A stretch of 64,000 nucleotides of DNA from Myoxocephalus aenaeus (GCA_038501785.1 JBAMJR010000073.1:2480001-2544000), one strand, 5' to 3'; counted from the stretch's first letter, positions 33,111 to 53,671 are shown. The notes: generated by a model from the sequence alone, not told the origin. Translations and numbers: made by a program.

Positions 33111-36100
33111 GAAGAACAGAAAGGCACCATACTAGTACAAGTCCATCTACCATTTACACGGCACATGTGTCCAAGCGGAGCTAGTCATGGTTAAATTAGC
33201 CTACTGCTGAATGCTGTCGGCTCATGCCGCCCAACAACCACTTTGGCACAACGGGAATCCTCCCTTTTCTCCGGATTAGTCACTCCGACCCTGATCTCAA
33301 CTATAAATGGCTGCCCTGATGACAGTTCTGTACATTATATATCCACTTACTGTCATGTAAATCTTGCCTTACAAGAGAAGACACAGAAATTCAATATGGA
33401 GTGCTGAGCACTAGGTGTAATTATGTGAGAGAAGAGAGAAGAGGTTGGCACAGCAAGTCTTGACAGCTCTGAGTGTTCTCTTAACATACACACTTGTCTC
33501 TTGACCACCTGCTATCCCGGCCTTCTACTGATTATGATGTCAATGTTGAGGAAATGTTTCAAAGAAGGAAAAGTCTCTGAGGCAGCAACTTGGTTATAGT
33601 CAGTTTTTCTCGAGCAGACCAACGGATGCTTTTGAACATACAGGAATTAATCAAAGTCTGTTGCTTTCTAATGCAAAACAGGCATCAGTTTAATTTACAT
33701 TATAGATTTGTGTGTAGGAGTTAGTTGCCATTTCTGATCAGTTGTAATCACATTTTCTTCTCCTTTAAAAGCGGAGAACCAAACACAGCCAGCAGCACTT
33801 ATGTTAATGCTTATGCTTATGAGCAATAGTGCTATGTTTTTTTTAGCACGTAGTGCTTCAAATGTTCAATGCATATGTGATTTGAGCGATTGACTTGTAG
33901 GATTTGTCAACACGTTTACATGTGTATCTATCCTCGCCTGTTTTTCTTTTTTTTTTATCATCGATTGTCCATTGTCCAAAGATGCAGTTTCTGTGCTTCA
34001 AGTGATACAAAAAGTCAAAAGTGTTGTGACGTTTTGAGAGAAAACATGTTGCAACAGTCCCTGTTCTACTACAAAACTATCCTAAAAGAACAACTCTAAG
34101 CACTCGTGATCTTTATTGCAATATTTGTCGACAGTTTTTCCAGACAGAGTTTTCTCCCTCTCAAAAAAACATCAACACCATTGCATGTGAAATAAGCCAG
34201 TGTCAACCACCATCCCTCTCTATCAACATGGACAACACAATAGTTCTGCAGGCAGATCATACACATTCAGTATGGTTGGAGGGGCTGTCTTCAGACATCA
34301 GACGATAGATCCATAGCATTGAAACAGGAATATAAATTGAATTGTCCGATACAAAATCCATGCAAACATCTTAACGCTTGATACAAAACAGCAGGGTTTG
34401 GTTTTACAGAGATGGAAAACAGCTGATGGATCAAATGTCTATCACTATACATGGCCCGCTATTAATACTTTGCCTCCGCGGGATAGTTTGATACTGCAGG
34501 CTGAGAAAGGGTTTACTCATGCCCACCTGCAGAATGCTCTCATTTTGTAACAATAGGGAAGAGATTCTTTTTGATATTTGATTGAAGGAAACAGCTTTTT
34601 TTTTGCCTTCCATCCAAAAGAAGAATTTGAAGAAATAAAGAAATAAACAACACGAGGCAAAAGAATGATATGTTCAACTGCTAAGAACTGGATCATTGCC
34701 AAAAGGCAACATGTCCCCATCTCTCCGAGGGAGCCACCAAGTTGAGATGTACATTGTGACACCTGACGCTCCCTACATGCAGCCTCAGCATGTGAGGTCA
34801 TCCTCACCCCCAGTCCTTGACAGAACAACCAGTATTGCCACTGACAATTTCACTAATAGCAGCTTTTGTAGGGGCCACCATAATGAGGCATCCTGGTGAG
34901 GTAACAGCTTCATATTGGTTGTGATTTTAGAAGCCAAGGTAAGCTGTCCATGTGAATCGCTCAGTCATCAAAACGCCTTTTGAAATTGTAACAGTCCCAC
35001 GCAACGACACGTCCATCAACTGCACACCTGTGGCTACGGCGTGTGTGGGTGTCAGTCTGTTCTTTTATGATTATACGTGTGTCGAGCCTTTGTGAGGCGC
35101 GTCAATGTCTGTGTCGCTGTAGGGAAGTGTGCTCCGCCATTACAGTATCATGTGGCCTCGTCTAATTGTTTCACAGCATTTTTCTTACCTTTCATCGCCC
35201 CTCGATGAAAGGGAGAGGGGATGGGGTTGTGGGGGTCGTTGCATCTGCATTGCATTCATGTGAGAGATTCAGAATTCAAGGTAGGAGCAGTGAGCAGGAA
35301 CAAAAGCCACCGCAAAAAGCTGAAGTATGCGAATGATGAAAAGGAATGAGAGGGAAGGAGGGAGCGATAGACGTTCAAACTATGACGCTAAAACAAAAAC
35401 ACATGTGAGGGTCAGTGTATTTTCAGACGCACTTCAGATTTAAACAAGAGGCAGATGTGTGTGGCACTACTGTGGAAGGTGCCTGTAGTGTGATCACAGA
35501 GCACTGCTCGGATATCACACAAAAAAGATACAAAAGAGTCATTTCTTTTTTTCTCATTGAGGAAGTATGGGCAGACTGACTGAAGTTAAGGCAAAGATCC
35601 ATAAGAGAACATTCTTCTACTTTCTTTCTATTCCTCCTCCTCTACATTCCTCGCTTCATTTCCCCTCTTTGTTTGGTCTCCTTGTTTCTTGCACTTGCTT
35701 TTCTTCATTAATTTGTAGTAGACTGTCAACACCTGCCATATTTCTCTGACAAGTTGCCATTAAGTGTAGAGCGAAATGTATTTTAAATTGAATACTGAGA
35801 GAGCTTTCAGAGTGTTTGTGCGGGACTGTCAAGCTTTTTAATTAAAGTGGCATAACAAACATGTTTTCCTGCCGAACTAAACAATAAAGGTCCTTTCAGA
35901 GTGTCTAACTGTGAACCGTTGATAATGTCTGACACTGTATTTCCAGCAATTCATAGGACAGGCTTGACATGAATGGTGGACATCAAAGAAAATAACGACG
36001 TATAGAGTCTATTCCTGTAGCCTATGTAAAGTACATGTACTGTATGTGGGTGACCATACATGCAATCTGAGAGTGACCTGTACTACATGGGTACAGGGAC

Positions 36101-39100
36101 ACAAGAAATATCACTAATACAAATGCTTTTCATTTCACTTTGAGAAACAAACTTTCCTAAACAGTCACACTTAATATTTTATCTGGTAGCGGGAGAGGAC
36201 AACACAGAAACATATGATACACGTATAAAATAGTCTTTATTACAGTTTTTCATTAGCATGCAGTGCACTCTGAAAGCTTTCATGAATTCTTCATTCATTA
36301 GGAGATTTAATGAAGTCTTTCTTGTAATTTGGCCCATCAATAATTTGGAGCCCTCACTGAATGGTCTCTAGAAATGGTGGCGATGAGAAATCCTACACCA
36401 TTAATATTGCATTGAACTCGTTCAGGCTTATTAGCAAGGCTAGGTCCTTAATGAGCCAATACTCCTTAGCATTGTCAATATTTCATCCGTATGTACCTTT
36501 GTCGATTGAGATGGGTCTAAGCGTCAATATAATGACCCTGAACATGGGGGTCAGAAAGGTAATGGAGACCTGTTTTTCAGCCATAAGAATAACTAAAGAT
36601 GAAAATGTTTAAAAGATGATTCCTTTTATAAGTTTGTAATTGGGTCACTCTAACTGTGCAACACATTTAAAACTTCCATATCACTTTTACTGCTGTATAC
36701 TAGATCTTTTTTCTTTTTGCTGAAGAGATATTAGAGCAGAAATGTTGCACCCTGATGTGGCACACAGTTTAAAAAACTAATATTTCAGGTGCAGCTTAAT
36801 TTCTCCGTCACTTTTAGTTGAATCTGGACCAGATCCATACGGGGGCCTGCTCTATGTAATGCAAAAGAGAAGTCTTTCATTTCCTTGCAGCGTTCTAATC
36901 AAAACTCTCCGAGTAATTACTGACTGAAGAGAGTCCAGGTACTGGCAACAGAGTCAGGGGCATTCACACGCTCTCTAATAGTGCCACTTGTTTACAAGCC
37001 TGAGTCCACCTACACACACCACTAATGGGCTGCACATAGCCCAGTCATGAATATGCATTCTCACCTTGGCTGCTAGTTTGAAAAACTAGACCACAGAATG
37101 AAAAGGAACAACAAATGGCCTCTCTGTAATTGGCTGTCAGCAAAGGTAATATGCAAATCTCAAGCCTTTATACCCGTGGTATTGTACTGAAAGGAAAGCT
37201 GCTTTTTGATACGTGTGAATAGGCCTTGATCAGACTGCAGTCACTTGGATTAGACTACCAAACTTATCAAAGACCTTTCCAGCAAGTATGTTTTATTTGC
37301 CAGTGTGTGTTTTTGCTGTCAATTCTCCAAAACAAAACTTTGTTCCTGTAGCAATGGTCTGCATGATAACGCCTTTTCTGTCCAAAGTCCTAACTGAAAT
37401 GTATTGCTACAACGTAAAGAGGAAATTAAAAGCTACTGAGCTTAAAAGAAAGCATATTCCAATATGTGTGGTATCAGAAACAATTGAGGCTCTGGGCGAC
37501 ACAAAAAGCAACCACACATTTGAATAAGCACAACCGTTAATTGTACATTAAAGACACAGACAGAAACTTTTTTCATTGTAAATCAAGTCTGTCAGCATGC
37601 AATGATGGAAAACAATAAAGATGTTATCCTCTACATAGCAGCCTGACAGCTATTGAGCTGTCATATGATCATGAAGTCATTTCCATGCCTAACTTGAAAG
37701 CATATTATTAAGATTAAAAACAACAGTGAAATGTCAATCAATGCCATGCCATTATTGCCTCATGCTCTGTCTCTGGAGATTCCTGCATCCTCCGGTTTAT
37801 TTATTTTTCAGTCCATTTTCTATTATGATCCTATTATCTTCACAGTGGGGGGGATTTCATTGCATGCATCACAAAAACCTGGGAAAAGTGTTTTCTTAAA
37901 ATGTTCTAAAAAAAGAAAGATGTGTGACATGAATAGGTAATTACAAACAATTTTCCAAAAACATTGCACATAAAAATAAAGCATTAAATTAAACTGAAAC
38001 CAAAAATATTGATTTAGAAAGTGTAGAATAAAGCTTAAGCATATTATAAGCATATGCCCTTTTTTGGTGACCAATCAAATATTGGGTTGCATTATATATT
38101 ATATTATAGACCATAATATTGCGTTATATGAAGAAGAAAAAAATGCACAAGCGTCATCAACAAAACAGCACCAATGAGACTTTTGAGATGTTAGAAAAAA
38201 AATTCCATTATTATTACTTATTAGGGTCAAATCTGATTGGTCGAGTGTTTGTAAATAGGACTAATTAAATTTTCCCTGTTGTAACAATCCACATAGGGAA
38301 GGTAAACGACAGGAGAGCAAAGGGACAGTTAGCGAGAGAGAGAGAGAGAGAGAGAGGCCACAAACAGCTGCTCCTACACACCCCCCTGCTGCTTTTAGAT
38401 AATCGTACATAAATTATAAAAAGTATCTAGTGCCCTGCCACGTTCTTGTTGCTGCTCCTATGGTCCCGTACATTTGAATACTGCAACCTCGTCGATGTGG
38501 TGATTGATTCATGCATACTAAGGAGATTGATTGAAAGCCCGAGTTGTTTTCAAATTCATATTAACAGTATAATTAATAGACTGATATTTAGATTTATACT
38601 GTGATGTATTTGGAGACACCAAGCATTCAGCATCCTCATAGAGCCCACATGGAGTTATCAAAACAGGCTTCAAAGATCGAATCGTCAGACTGGTCGACAG
38701 TACCATTTCCTTGGCAACACATGCCAACAACCCCAACTGTCATCATATTTTGATTACTACACTTACATTTCTAACATTACTACACTTACATTTCTACACA
38801 GCCATGTCCACGTAATACAAGTGAAAAGAGCATAAAGAAAACACACATATGCAAACTCCTCATGAATATGATCAGAACTGGTCTATTTTTTGGCAGATTG
38901 TTTTTGCTGCATAGGACCTCATCAATCATAGTAAGAGGCTAATTGAAAAAATATGTTTCAGGGTCTTAAGGGCATATTTTTAGGTTTTAGCAGGATTAAC
39001 CATGTGGTCAACAAAACTAAATCAAAAGAAACCCGGGAGGAGCGCTTTCAAAAACACATTTATTTCTGGAACTTATATACCAGTTTTAAATTACTTCCTC

Positions 39101-40296
39101 CTACAAGACATTTAGAGAACATTCAGGACCCACTATGTGCACTGAAACATAGCTTTCTATATGGGCTTTATTGCATTAAAAAAGACCTTGACTCGGACTC
39201 CGGAGTGGTTGAAGCCGCCCAGGGTGCATACCTTATCTACATAGTCGTGGCTCTGCATTTATTCTGCTTAAAAGCATGGGAGCTGGCTAATCAGACTTCC
39301 TGGGTCAAAGGTTACAGAGCTGGAGGATGGAGAGAAGGATCCTCCTGGGAAGGGCATGTACAGATGTGGCTTTCCTTCACATCTCTATTTTCCATCATAC
39401 CTACCCATTATAACTAAGCAAGTTATCTGTTCAAGGATCTATATTTGTCTCTAATATGTTGAGGTGTTGAAGCTGTTTGTGGGGTTTATGGTACATTCAC
39501 ACACCACCACTTCAACAGTTCTGACAAAGGTTTTGTCATGGCTGTTATTGCCAGTCAAAAGATTTAGAGCTGACATACATGCTGCTCTATTCTACATCTC
39601 TCTGGCTGCAGCTAAGTTATGCTGTTGTGTGGAAGGAAATAGGAAAAGCCCCTGTTCAAAGATGGTTGTATTCTATAACACACATCATCCATTACTAAAC
39701 TCTGTCTCTTTGATTTATAAGTGGTCCATGAGCAATATCCCCACACAGGGGCAGCCTCTTCATCATCTTCAATTAAAGAGAGAGGACATCTGTATCTGCA
39801 AAGGCATGCTGAGTTTGCCTGTTTTAAAACTCTAAAAGCAAAAAGCAGAGTATTTGGGATATATGCAAACAAATATTGATGCATATGGTTTGTGCGTGCA
39901 GTCTGAACGACATAGCATTGCAGACATAAGTACCACCAGGCAGAATGGCACCAAAAATTACGATTTCAGCTGCTTTGTGTCTGATTGCAGAAGCATGGCA
40001 GGCACAGGGTGAGAGCCGAGGAAAGCTGCAGGCCACTCTTCACCCACAACATACTGCTCAGAATGAAATATATTACAAACCCCAACTAACTGCCTTATCC
40101 AATTTCCGTCCATAGCAGTAAGAGATTATAAAGCGAGCAAATGTGAACGTAAATGCTCTGGTACATGATGCATAATTGCCCTATTAATTGCTTGTTTGCT
40201 GGGCTTTGGTACAATATCTCAGAGCTTGTCCCGGTGGGCTGATACTCCGCTCTTCTCCCAGCCTTCCCCGCTCTTCTGTCCTCCATCTTCCTGTAG
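33111..40296. other. TE-poor non-coding block
   Basis: No mobile element recognised over more than 7 kb. Holds a (GA)n at 38334-38356 and an octamer motif ATGCAAAT at 37151-37158 beside an ATGAATATGCATTC segment. The longest frame is 154 codons at 38953-39417. It has no family resemblance and no supporting splice signals. Candidate territory for conserved regulatory elements. Confidence 0.5.
38334..38356 (+). repeat. (GA)n microsatellite
   Basis: About eleven uninterrupted GA units. Confidence 0.95.
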
Positions 40297-40455
40297 CCTG
40301 TGTTTATGTACTGAGGCAGAGAGCAGCGGTCTCATCACCATCATTTGGATGAGAGATGGAGTCATCATCAGCCAAGTCCCATCGCTGCGGCCCCACCACA
40401 ATTGGAAGAAGGGGAGGTGCTGTGTTACCATGACGACCACATCAAATTGGTCAAA
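40297..40455 (+). other. Candidate 159-bp internal exon
   Basis: A long pyrimidine tract ending CTTCCTGTAG at 40296 is followed by 159 bases (divisible by three) and a donor AAA|GTGAGT at 40456. Only one frame is open all the way (contains LCLCTEAESSGLITIIWMRD and ends TTTSNWS). It enters after two bases supplied by the previous exon and leaves with the same phase. The peptide resembles nothing I know. Strong splice signals and a single open symmetric frame make it the best internal-exon candidate, but without homology it remains speculative. Confidence 0.25.
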
Positions 40456-40459
40456 GTGA

Positions 40460-41633
40460 GTCCAGTACAGCCCAAAACTTTCGTTTTTTTTATTTGTATT
40501 TTCCCCCTGTCTCTATAACTGTTCGGATATGCTAATCCACCAGCAGCAGTAGCGTTTGTGGCGGGGAGGAGGGTGCTGCATGAAGAGGGGGAATAATATT
40601 GTAATAAGGCAGCTGTGAGGGACACCAATCTGCAGGGAAAGCTACTTTATGTAGAAATCCAATTTAAGAGATTGGCTTAGCGACTGAGTCATTGAAGGTA
40701 AATCCAATGGTAATTATAGGTAAATCAAAGGTGAAAGCATGCAAAACACTCCCATACACATCTCTCCCTCTCTCTCTCATTGACTCGCTCTCTCCATCCC
40801 CCTGCTACACTCATTACCACTTACCACTGTGTTGCTTACCAAAGAGAGGCAGAAGCAGGGTGCATAGCATGAAATATAAGCATAATCATGGATTTTAGCC
40901 GTCATGGCTTAAAGGGACTTGACACTGATGTGACCCCTGGCACCAAGTTAAAGAAAGTTTGGTAATTAAACAATATCCTTTCATTTCAATGCCACCGGAC
41001 AATTTAAATATTATCTTAATACCTTTGTCCCGACCAATTATTTTAATCCTGCTATAAAGGTGAGAAAACAAGCTGGGGTATTTTTTGTCTTTCGATTGTG
41101 TTGGCATCTGACCAATAAAAACTGCCCTTCCGTTTCTAATCACCCATATACTATATCATTAACTAAAGCTAAAGCTGGGATAATGATAATAGTGAAAGTT
41201 GCCAACTCTCACACCTCCTGCTGGGTGAGTGCCAACTTCCCACTTCCCACTGAGGGAGGATGATTGTGACTGGAAGGCAACAAAAATATTAGCCAAAGAA
41301 ATCAACTTATCAGACAATGGCAAAGCCAAACTAAAAACACAATGTATTTTTGAGACTCTGACGTATAATCCATGGTTTGACATTATGGACTGACATTTCA
41401 GACGTAGCTGCCGAGCTTTCCTATTTTTTCTGCTCCCTGAGACGCACAAGGAGGAGTAATTTTTAAGATTGTAGATAGAGGGCTAATAAATAGCTGAGCT
41501 AGCAGCTCACAAGTCATTTGTCCTGACCTTTTATTTCAGGCAAAATCAATTTTCTTTTAATATGCCACTAATAAGGAGACACCTTTCATTTGTTTGGCCT
41601 TCAAACAGCACTGATGCTATTTAGCAGGGTTAT
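40460..41633. other. Unique non-coding sequence
   Basis: No gene or mobile element recognised. Confidence 0.5.
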
Positions 41634-42005
41634 GGCTACACGTCCCACCCAGGCGGCAACCTCCGGTTCTGCCGAGTGAAGCCGATGTGGAAGTGTCTTA
41701 AAACGTGCATTATCTCTACTGACCAGCAGGGGGTGACTCCTCTGGTTGCAAAAAGAAGTCTGATCGTATAGAAGTCTATGAGAAAATGACTCTACTTCTC
41801 ACTTGATCTATTCCCTCAGTAAACATTATAAACATGAGTTTATGGTCTCAATCGCTAGTTTCAAGTCTTCTTCAATACAGCATGATGTTGATTTAGTAAA
41901 TTATGGTCACATTTAGAGTCAGAGAGACCATAAAGTGGAGTATGCTTTAGGGCGGGCCTACTGTGATTGACAGGTTGCTGCAGGTTTTCACGTCCACACA
42001 ATCCC
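41634..42005. repeat. Highly conserved dispersed fish repeat
   Basis: The words GAAGCCGATGTGGAAGTG, GTCTTAAAACGTGCATT, AGAAGTCTGATCGTATAG, ACATGAGTTTATGGTCTC and TTGACAGGTTGCTG are familiar from a repeat shared by many percomorph genomes. I do not know an agreed class for it. It carries the CTCF-like word at 41723-41737. Boundaries are approximate. Confidence 0.5.
41723..41737 (+). promoter_or_regulatory. CTCF-like motif within the dispersed repeat
   Basis: CCAGCAGGGGGTGAC fits the vertebrate CTCF core (CCASYAGRKGGCRS) at most positions. The key C of GGC is T here, as expected from decay of a CpG. Binding is therefore doubtful at this copy. Confidence 0.3.
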
Positions 42006-42006
42006 T

Positions 42007-42027
42007 TATATATATATATATATATAT
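42007..42027. repeat. (TA)n microsatellite
   Basis: About ten TA units directly after the dispersed repeat. Confidence 0.95.
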
Positions 42028-49023
<6,996 letters not shown>

Positions 49024-49080
49024 TCTAGTGCCACCATGAAGTTCACATGTGTGGTTTTGGGTCTAATAATACATATTGCC
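49024..49080 (+). other. Candidate first coding exon (signal peptide)
   Basis: A strong acceptor (TTTTTTTTCTTTTTCTAG ending at 49023) is followed by GTGCCACC directly before ATG at 49036, an ideal Kozak context. The frame reads MKFTCVVLGLIIHIA, a short basic start and a hydrophobic core as in secretory signal peptides. It then reaches a possible donor GCC|GTAAAT at 49081. Read through without splicing, it stops after two more codons at 49087-49089. The pattern is that of an exon carrying a 5' UTR and a signal sequence for a secreted or membrane protein. No downstream exon is identified and the peptide matches nothing I recognise. A hAT element sits 77 bp downstream. Confidence 0.3.
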
Positions 49081-49156
49081 GTAAATTAGTTGCGTTTTTA
49101 AGTGTCATCATTCAGGTCACGTTTTTATTTGTGCAAGTACTTTTGTTTATGACCAA

Positions 49157-49885
49157 CAGTGTTGGGGGTAACGAGTTACAAAGTAACGAATTACAGTAAC
49201 GATATTACTATTATAGGTAACGAAGTAAAGTAACGCATTACACTCAAAATATTGGTAACTACACTACTTTACTAGACCTCAGGAAAGCGCTTTCCTGCGT
49301 TACCCAAGCCATTTTTACCAGTCCGAAAAGTTCTCTTTTAGTGGCGCCCGAGTCACACGACACTTCCTGCATGAACAAACTACCGTAAACGTCGGGTTAC
49401 GAGCCGCTCCTACGGCCAATCAGTGTCCCCGCTGTAGCAAGTTAGTAGCAGCTGCTAGCTAGCGCAGCTGCTACCAGCCGCTGCTGCTGCTACTGCCCGC
49501 GTCCCCTCTGCCCAAGTCGGGTGTCGAGCCTGGTCCCGCTACCTTCGGTGGTTTTCGGGGAGCTAGCGGAAGTTAACGGAGCGCTATCGGAAGTTAGCGG
49601 GGAAGTGACGGAGCGCTAGCAGGAGCCCCATCTGGCTACAGCGGGGAGCTAACGGGGACTCTGACCGAAGGTAGTAGCGGCTCATAACCCAACGTTTTAA
49701 AATTACAATACACTATGTTGAAAGGCTAAGAGATGCCCTTTATTGAAAATTGAAAATAAAGTGATGAAAGGGCCATGATGTTTGTCCATGTATGTTTGTC
49801 CATGTTGCGGTTAATTTGGACATTTGCTTAAAAAAAGGAAAGTAAAGTAACTAGTTACTTTTTCTGAGTAACTACCCCAACACTG
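49157..49885. mobile_element. Non-autonomous hAT transposon with perfect 8-bp TSD
   Basis: ATGACCAA lies at 49149-49156 and again at 49886-49893. The ends are CAGTGTTGGGGGTAAC and, in reverse complement, CAGTGTTGGGGTAGTTAC, with many AAGTAACG words just inside, typical of a widespread fish hAT family. The 729-bp interior lacks transposase but contains a CpG-rich segment (about 49330-49690) with GCTAGCGGAAGTTA-type direct repeats, quite unlike the host sequence. Confidence 0.95.
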
Positions 49886-49893
49886 ATGACCAA

Positions 49894-52800
49894 CTACCTG
49901 TAAACTAATGGCATTCTCATTAGTCTTAGCAGTTTTATGCAAATGTTTGCATCAACACGCTAAACTAACTAAATGGTGAACATGGTTAAATAATACCTGC
50001 TAACCATGCAGCAGCATGTGAACAATATCATTGTGAGCATGCTGATGTCAGTAGAGTCAGTAGATTGGCTGCACTGTTGCAGACATGAAACGAAATTGTA
50101 TGAACTCTTTTATTGCAAGTACTTATTTACTGCATGTAACACAGTAAAACAAGCAGAAAGAACACTCAGTATATTCTCAATACTTTGGTGACAGGTGTGA
50201 TTTTCAGGCTCTTATTTCACCTCATTTCTCCCTTTCAACATGCATTCAAAAGTAGTAGTCAAACAGCACATTTCTGTTTTTAGAGATATTGTTCTCATAA
50301 TCACACTGGAGATGACAGTGATGGTGACTACTAAGCAGTTGCTGATGCTCTGTTTTAAAATTCACATGGGCATTTCTATGTTTCTCTAATGAGGCTTTCG
50401 TAAGAGTTTCACTTGTTCTCATTGAGGGTCCAAGATCTGAGCTGTCATTTTAATATATTGTTTTATTTGCTCTTTTTTAATAATGTGTGTTTTGTCAATC
50501 TGTTTTTATAGATGCATTTTCCTGACACCAAAAAGAGAAATCTCTTATCTAACCTTTGGGCCACACAAAAACAGATCCAGCAGCCAGGTACCATGGGTTT
50601 AAAATAACCTTTGCCGTTGCTCTGTGAATGTTTAAGGCTTCTTTTTGAAGTAAAGATGGGAAAAAGCTGAGGTGTCTCCATAACTAAACCCAGAGGACTA
50701 CTTTTTTTGTCTCTGGTTCCACCTCTACCTTTCTCCCTGCTTCCTTTCTACCTCCCTCCCTCTCTCATACAAAGCAATAGGGCAGATATTGATTAGCTCG
50801 GTGAGTGTGTTCAATACCTAGGAGTCATATTCATCTCACCCTCCTCTGAGTTACCACATATCCCTGTTTTATCATCAGTATCCCCCAAGGCAATACATCT
50901 CATACAGATAGGTTTTCTTTTTCATAAAGTGAGCTCTTGAACAGTTATATTCCTAAAACACAAAACATCCAGTCAAAAGGTAAAATACTATCATAATCGC
51001 AACCAAAAGCCTCAATTACCTTTTACACCCTCAAATGTTGGTAATTTATTTTGAAAATGAGTGTTTAATCTGCAGAGCTCGGGGCGGCTCTAACAATGGA
51101 ACAACCAAACAAAACAACATTGCAAAAATATGATGATACAGTGCTCACCCATATGACAGTGAATATACATGTGATATGATAACATCTGATAAAGACCTTT
51201 TACCAAATCAATCACTAAGCATATGGCATTTAGTCATGAATCATTAGTCCCAACATTGACTCAAAGAATCCAATAAAGATGATGGGGCCAAGATGTTCTT
51301 GGAATGTAACAGGTTTGGATGAAGCTGAAGTGAGTCATGCTGGTTCAGTGATTAACATAGTCTCCTCACATAAAGAGGATCCTGGGTCTGAAGCTGGCAG
51401 AAGCTTTTTCGGCATACAATATATTTGTCTGCCTAGATGAGCTATTTCTGTGATAGAGTGGAATCCAGTGTGAAGGCCAGGTGACACCGGCCAGCCACAC
51501 AAAACATGCTGGTTTCAGCTCTAGTAAAACAAAAAACAGCCCGGTAACCCAGAAAAAACTAAATCATTGTATATCAGAAATGGGTTTTCTTACTTACAGC
51601 ATATGTATATACAGACATTTCTGTTTTCAAACGTCCAGCATGAAAGGATTGCGTGTGTTTGAAGGGATCTATGAAAGAGGGTGGGACCAATAAAACCTGC
51701 TTGTCCCTCTGGACAAGCAATAAACCCAGAGAATCAGTCAAGATTTTCTCTCTCATTTGTTCCAAGTCTCTTTCCCACTCAGACCAAAGAGACATGGTTG
51801 GTTCAGCCAAGGTGTTGATGAGCCATGTCATCCCAATTAGGCCAGCACCAAAAAGCAATCTGTTTTCAATTGTTATCTGGAGATAAGGGTGGAAAGGCGA
51901 GGCAAAGCACAGAGAGGACCAGCGGGAGGTGTTGTTGATAAGCAGTCAACTACTGAACAGAGAATCATTCCTCTAAAAAGTGCTCCCACTCAGTGAAATC
52001 ATGTTGATTTAAGAAGGTAGTTCATTTTGCCTTTGGACAATTTGTTGTTTTGAATACAGCACAATAAAGCATGTCTCATCTTTCAGGGGCATAATCAGCT
52101 GGCTGGTCCCTTTGATACTGTGGTATCTTAGCTATGCAGGTTACACCTCATTACCTAGAGTCTAGATTTTATTGTATTAAATATTTCATACATATTTTAT
52201 TATACCAACACGTTTCAATTATTTGAAACTGAAAATATTTAGTTTGAATTCCTTCACAGTTTCAGACGTTTTTTAAATCATCCAGAAGACCGTCTAGACT
52301 TAGAGGGTTCCATTAAGTGCAAAACGTTAACAGCTCCATCAATCATTATGCTGATTTGATGGAACTCATCAATCAGAAGCGTAACACATTATTTCAATAT
52401 TTCCACTTTACGCTCTGTTTTCTTTTAGACAATAACTCTGATTATTGGCAGAAGGTGAATAGCCCCTCCTTGAAAAGTATTACAAGATATTTTAGAGATA
52501 GTGAATAATCCTGATAAAGGGATCTTGACTTTGGCTGGTTGGCAATGTGTCTGCTGAGACTAAGAAATACAAAACAACCTGACGTCCACCATTTTCCTTC
52601 AATTTTTCTCTATATGCAAGTAATGTCCTTGTTTTTTATTCTCAACCTTGGTCTCTGTTGCAAACACAGAAGCTGGCCAGATGGGGACTGGCAGGATTCG
52701 TTTTCATGTATGTGAGTAAAATGAGCCATTTCCACTTTGGCCTTGACTAAGGTCTCAATAGATTATAAACCTTCAGAAATAGACCAAATATGTGCTCACC

Positions 52801-53668
52801 ATATGCACTGAAATTAATTAGATACTTATTCTGGATGGTTGCCACTGCACTTCTGAGTGTGTTTTTAATGTTTCCCTGACCTCCTGGCAGAGTAGAATAA
52901 CAAATAGACAATTTAGTATTCACAGCTTTGCTAGCTGTCATATAATAGCCACAAATGCCCATTTTACAGTATAAGGCAAAGGACAGGTTAAAAAATCTAT
53001 AGAAAAAACACACACACCATGCATAGACTGATAGCTCTTGTTAATAAGCACCCAGTGTCTAAAGCCACAAACTACCACACACAATATTATTATTAACACA
53101 TTATTTCCAACTTTTCCTGTGTCCATCATGTTGTAAATTTGAAGAATTATTATATTAATTAAATATTGCAAACAATACAGTAAAAACTGGTATGAAATCA
53201 GTTTTCGTTGTATTCTTGATACAACAAATGTCTTGCAAGTATTATCTCTAGCTCCCTATATCTACCAAAATAATTGACATTTTGTAGAGCATAAATTGAG
53301 AGTGTATTTAATGAAATGAATCACACTTGCCTAACAATGTGCTTGATGTGAACTTAGTGGGACCTCAGAAAGCCACCGCCTTGAATATCGAAGTGTAAAC
53401 ACAGGAGCAGCTCGTACAAAAGCTGAAGCCTAAACAACACTTGTCACCTTCCTTTCAGACTATGCAATCAGTCTGTTCTTGAATGATACAGCAGCCTTTT
53501 GAAAATGCCTCAGGTGTCACCTCTTTTCTGGTTTTAGCTCATATTGAGTCTGCCATGAATAAATAATGCAAGGCTTTTATGACAGTGACAGCAAGGAGTC
53601 AAGCCATGGTTGAGGGGAGAATGGAAAGAGTGTATGTATGTGTGTTTGAGAACGAGACAGAGCAGAAA

Positions 53669-53671
<3 letters not shown>
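49894..53671. other. TE-poor non-coding block
   Basis: A pyrimidine-rich tract lies at 50701-50770. No gene or mobile element recognised. Confidence 0.5.

Noticed and set aside
38953..39417. 154-codon plus-strand open frame, one of the longest in the window
   Set aside because: No recognisable domain and no splice or start context. A frame of this length is expected by chance in 64 kb.
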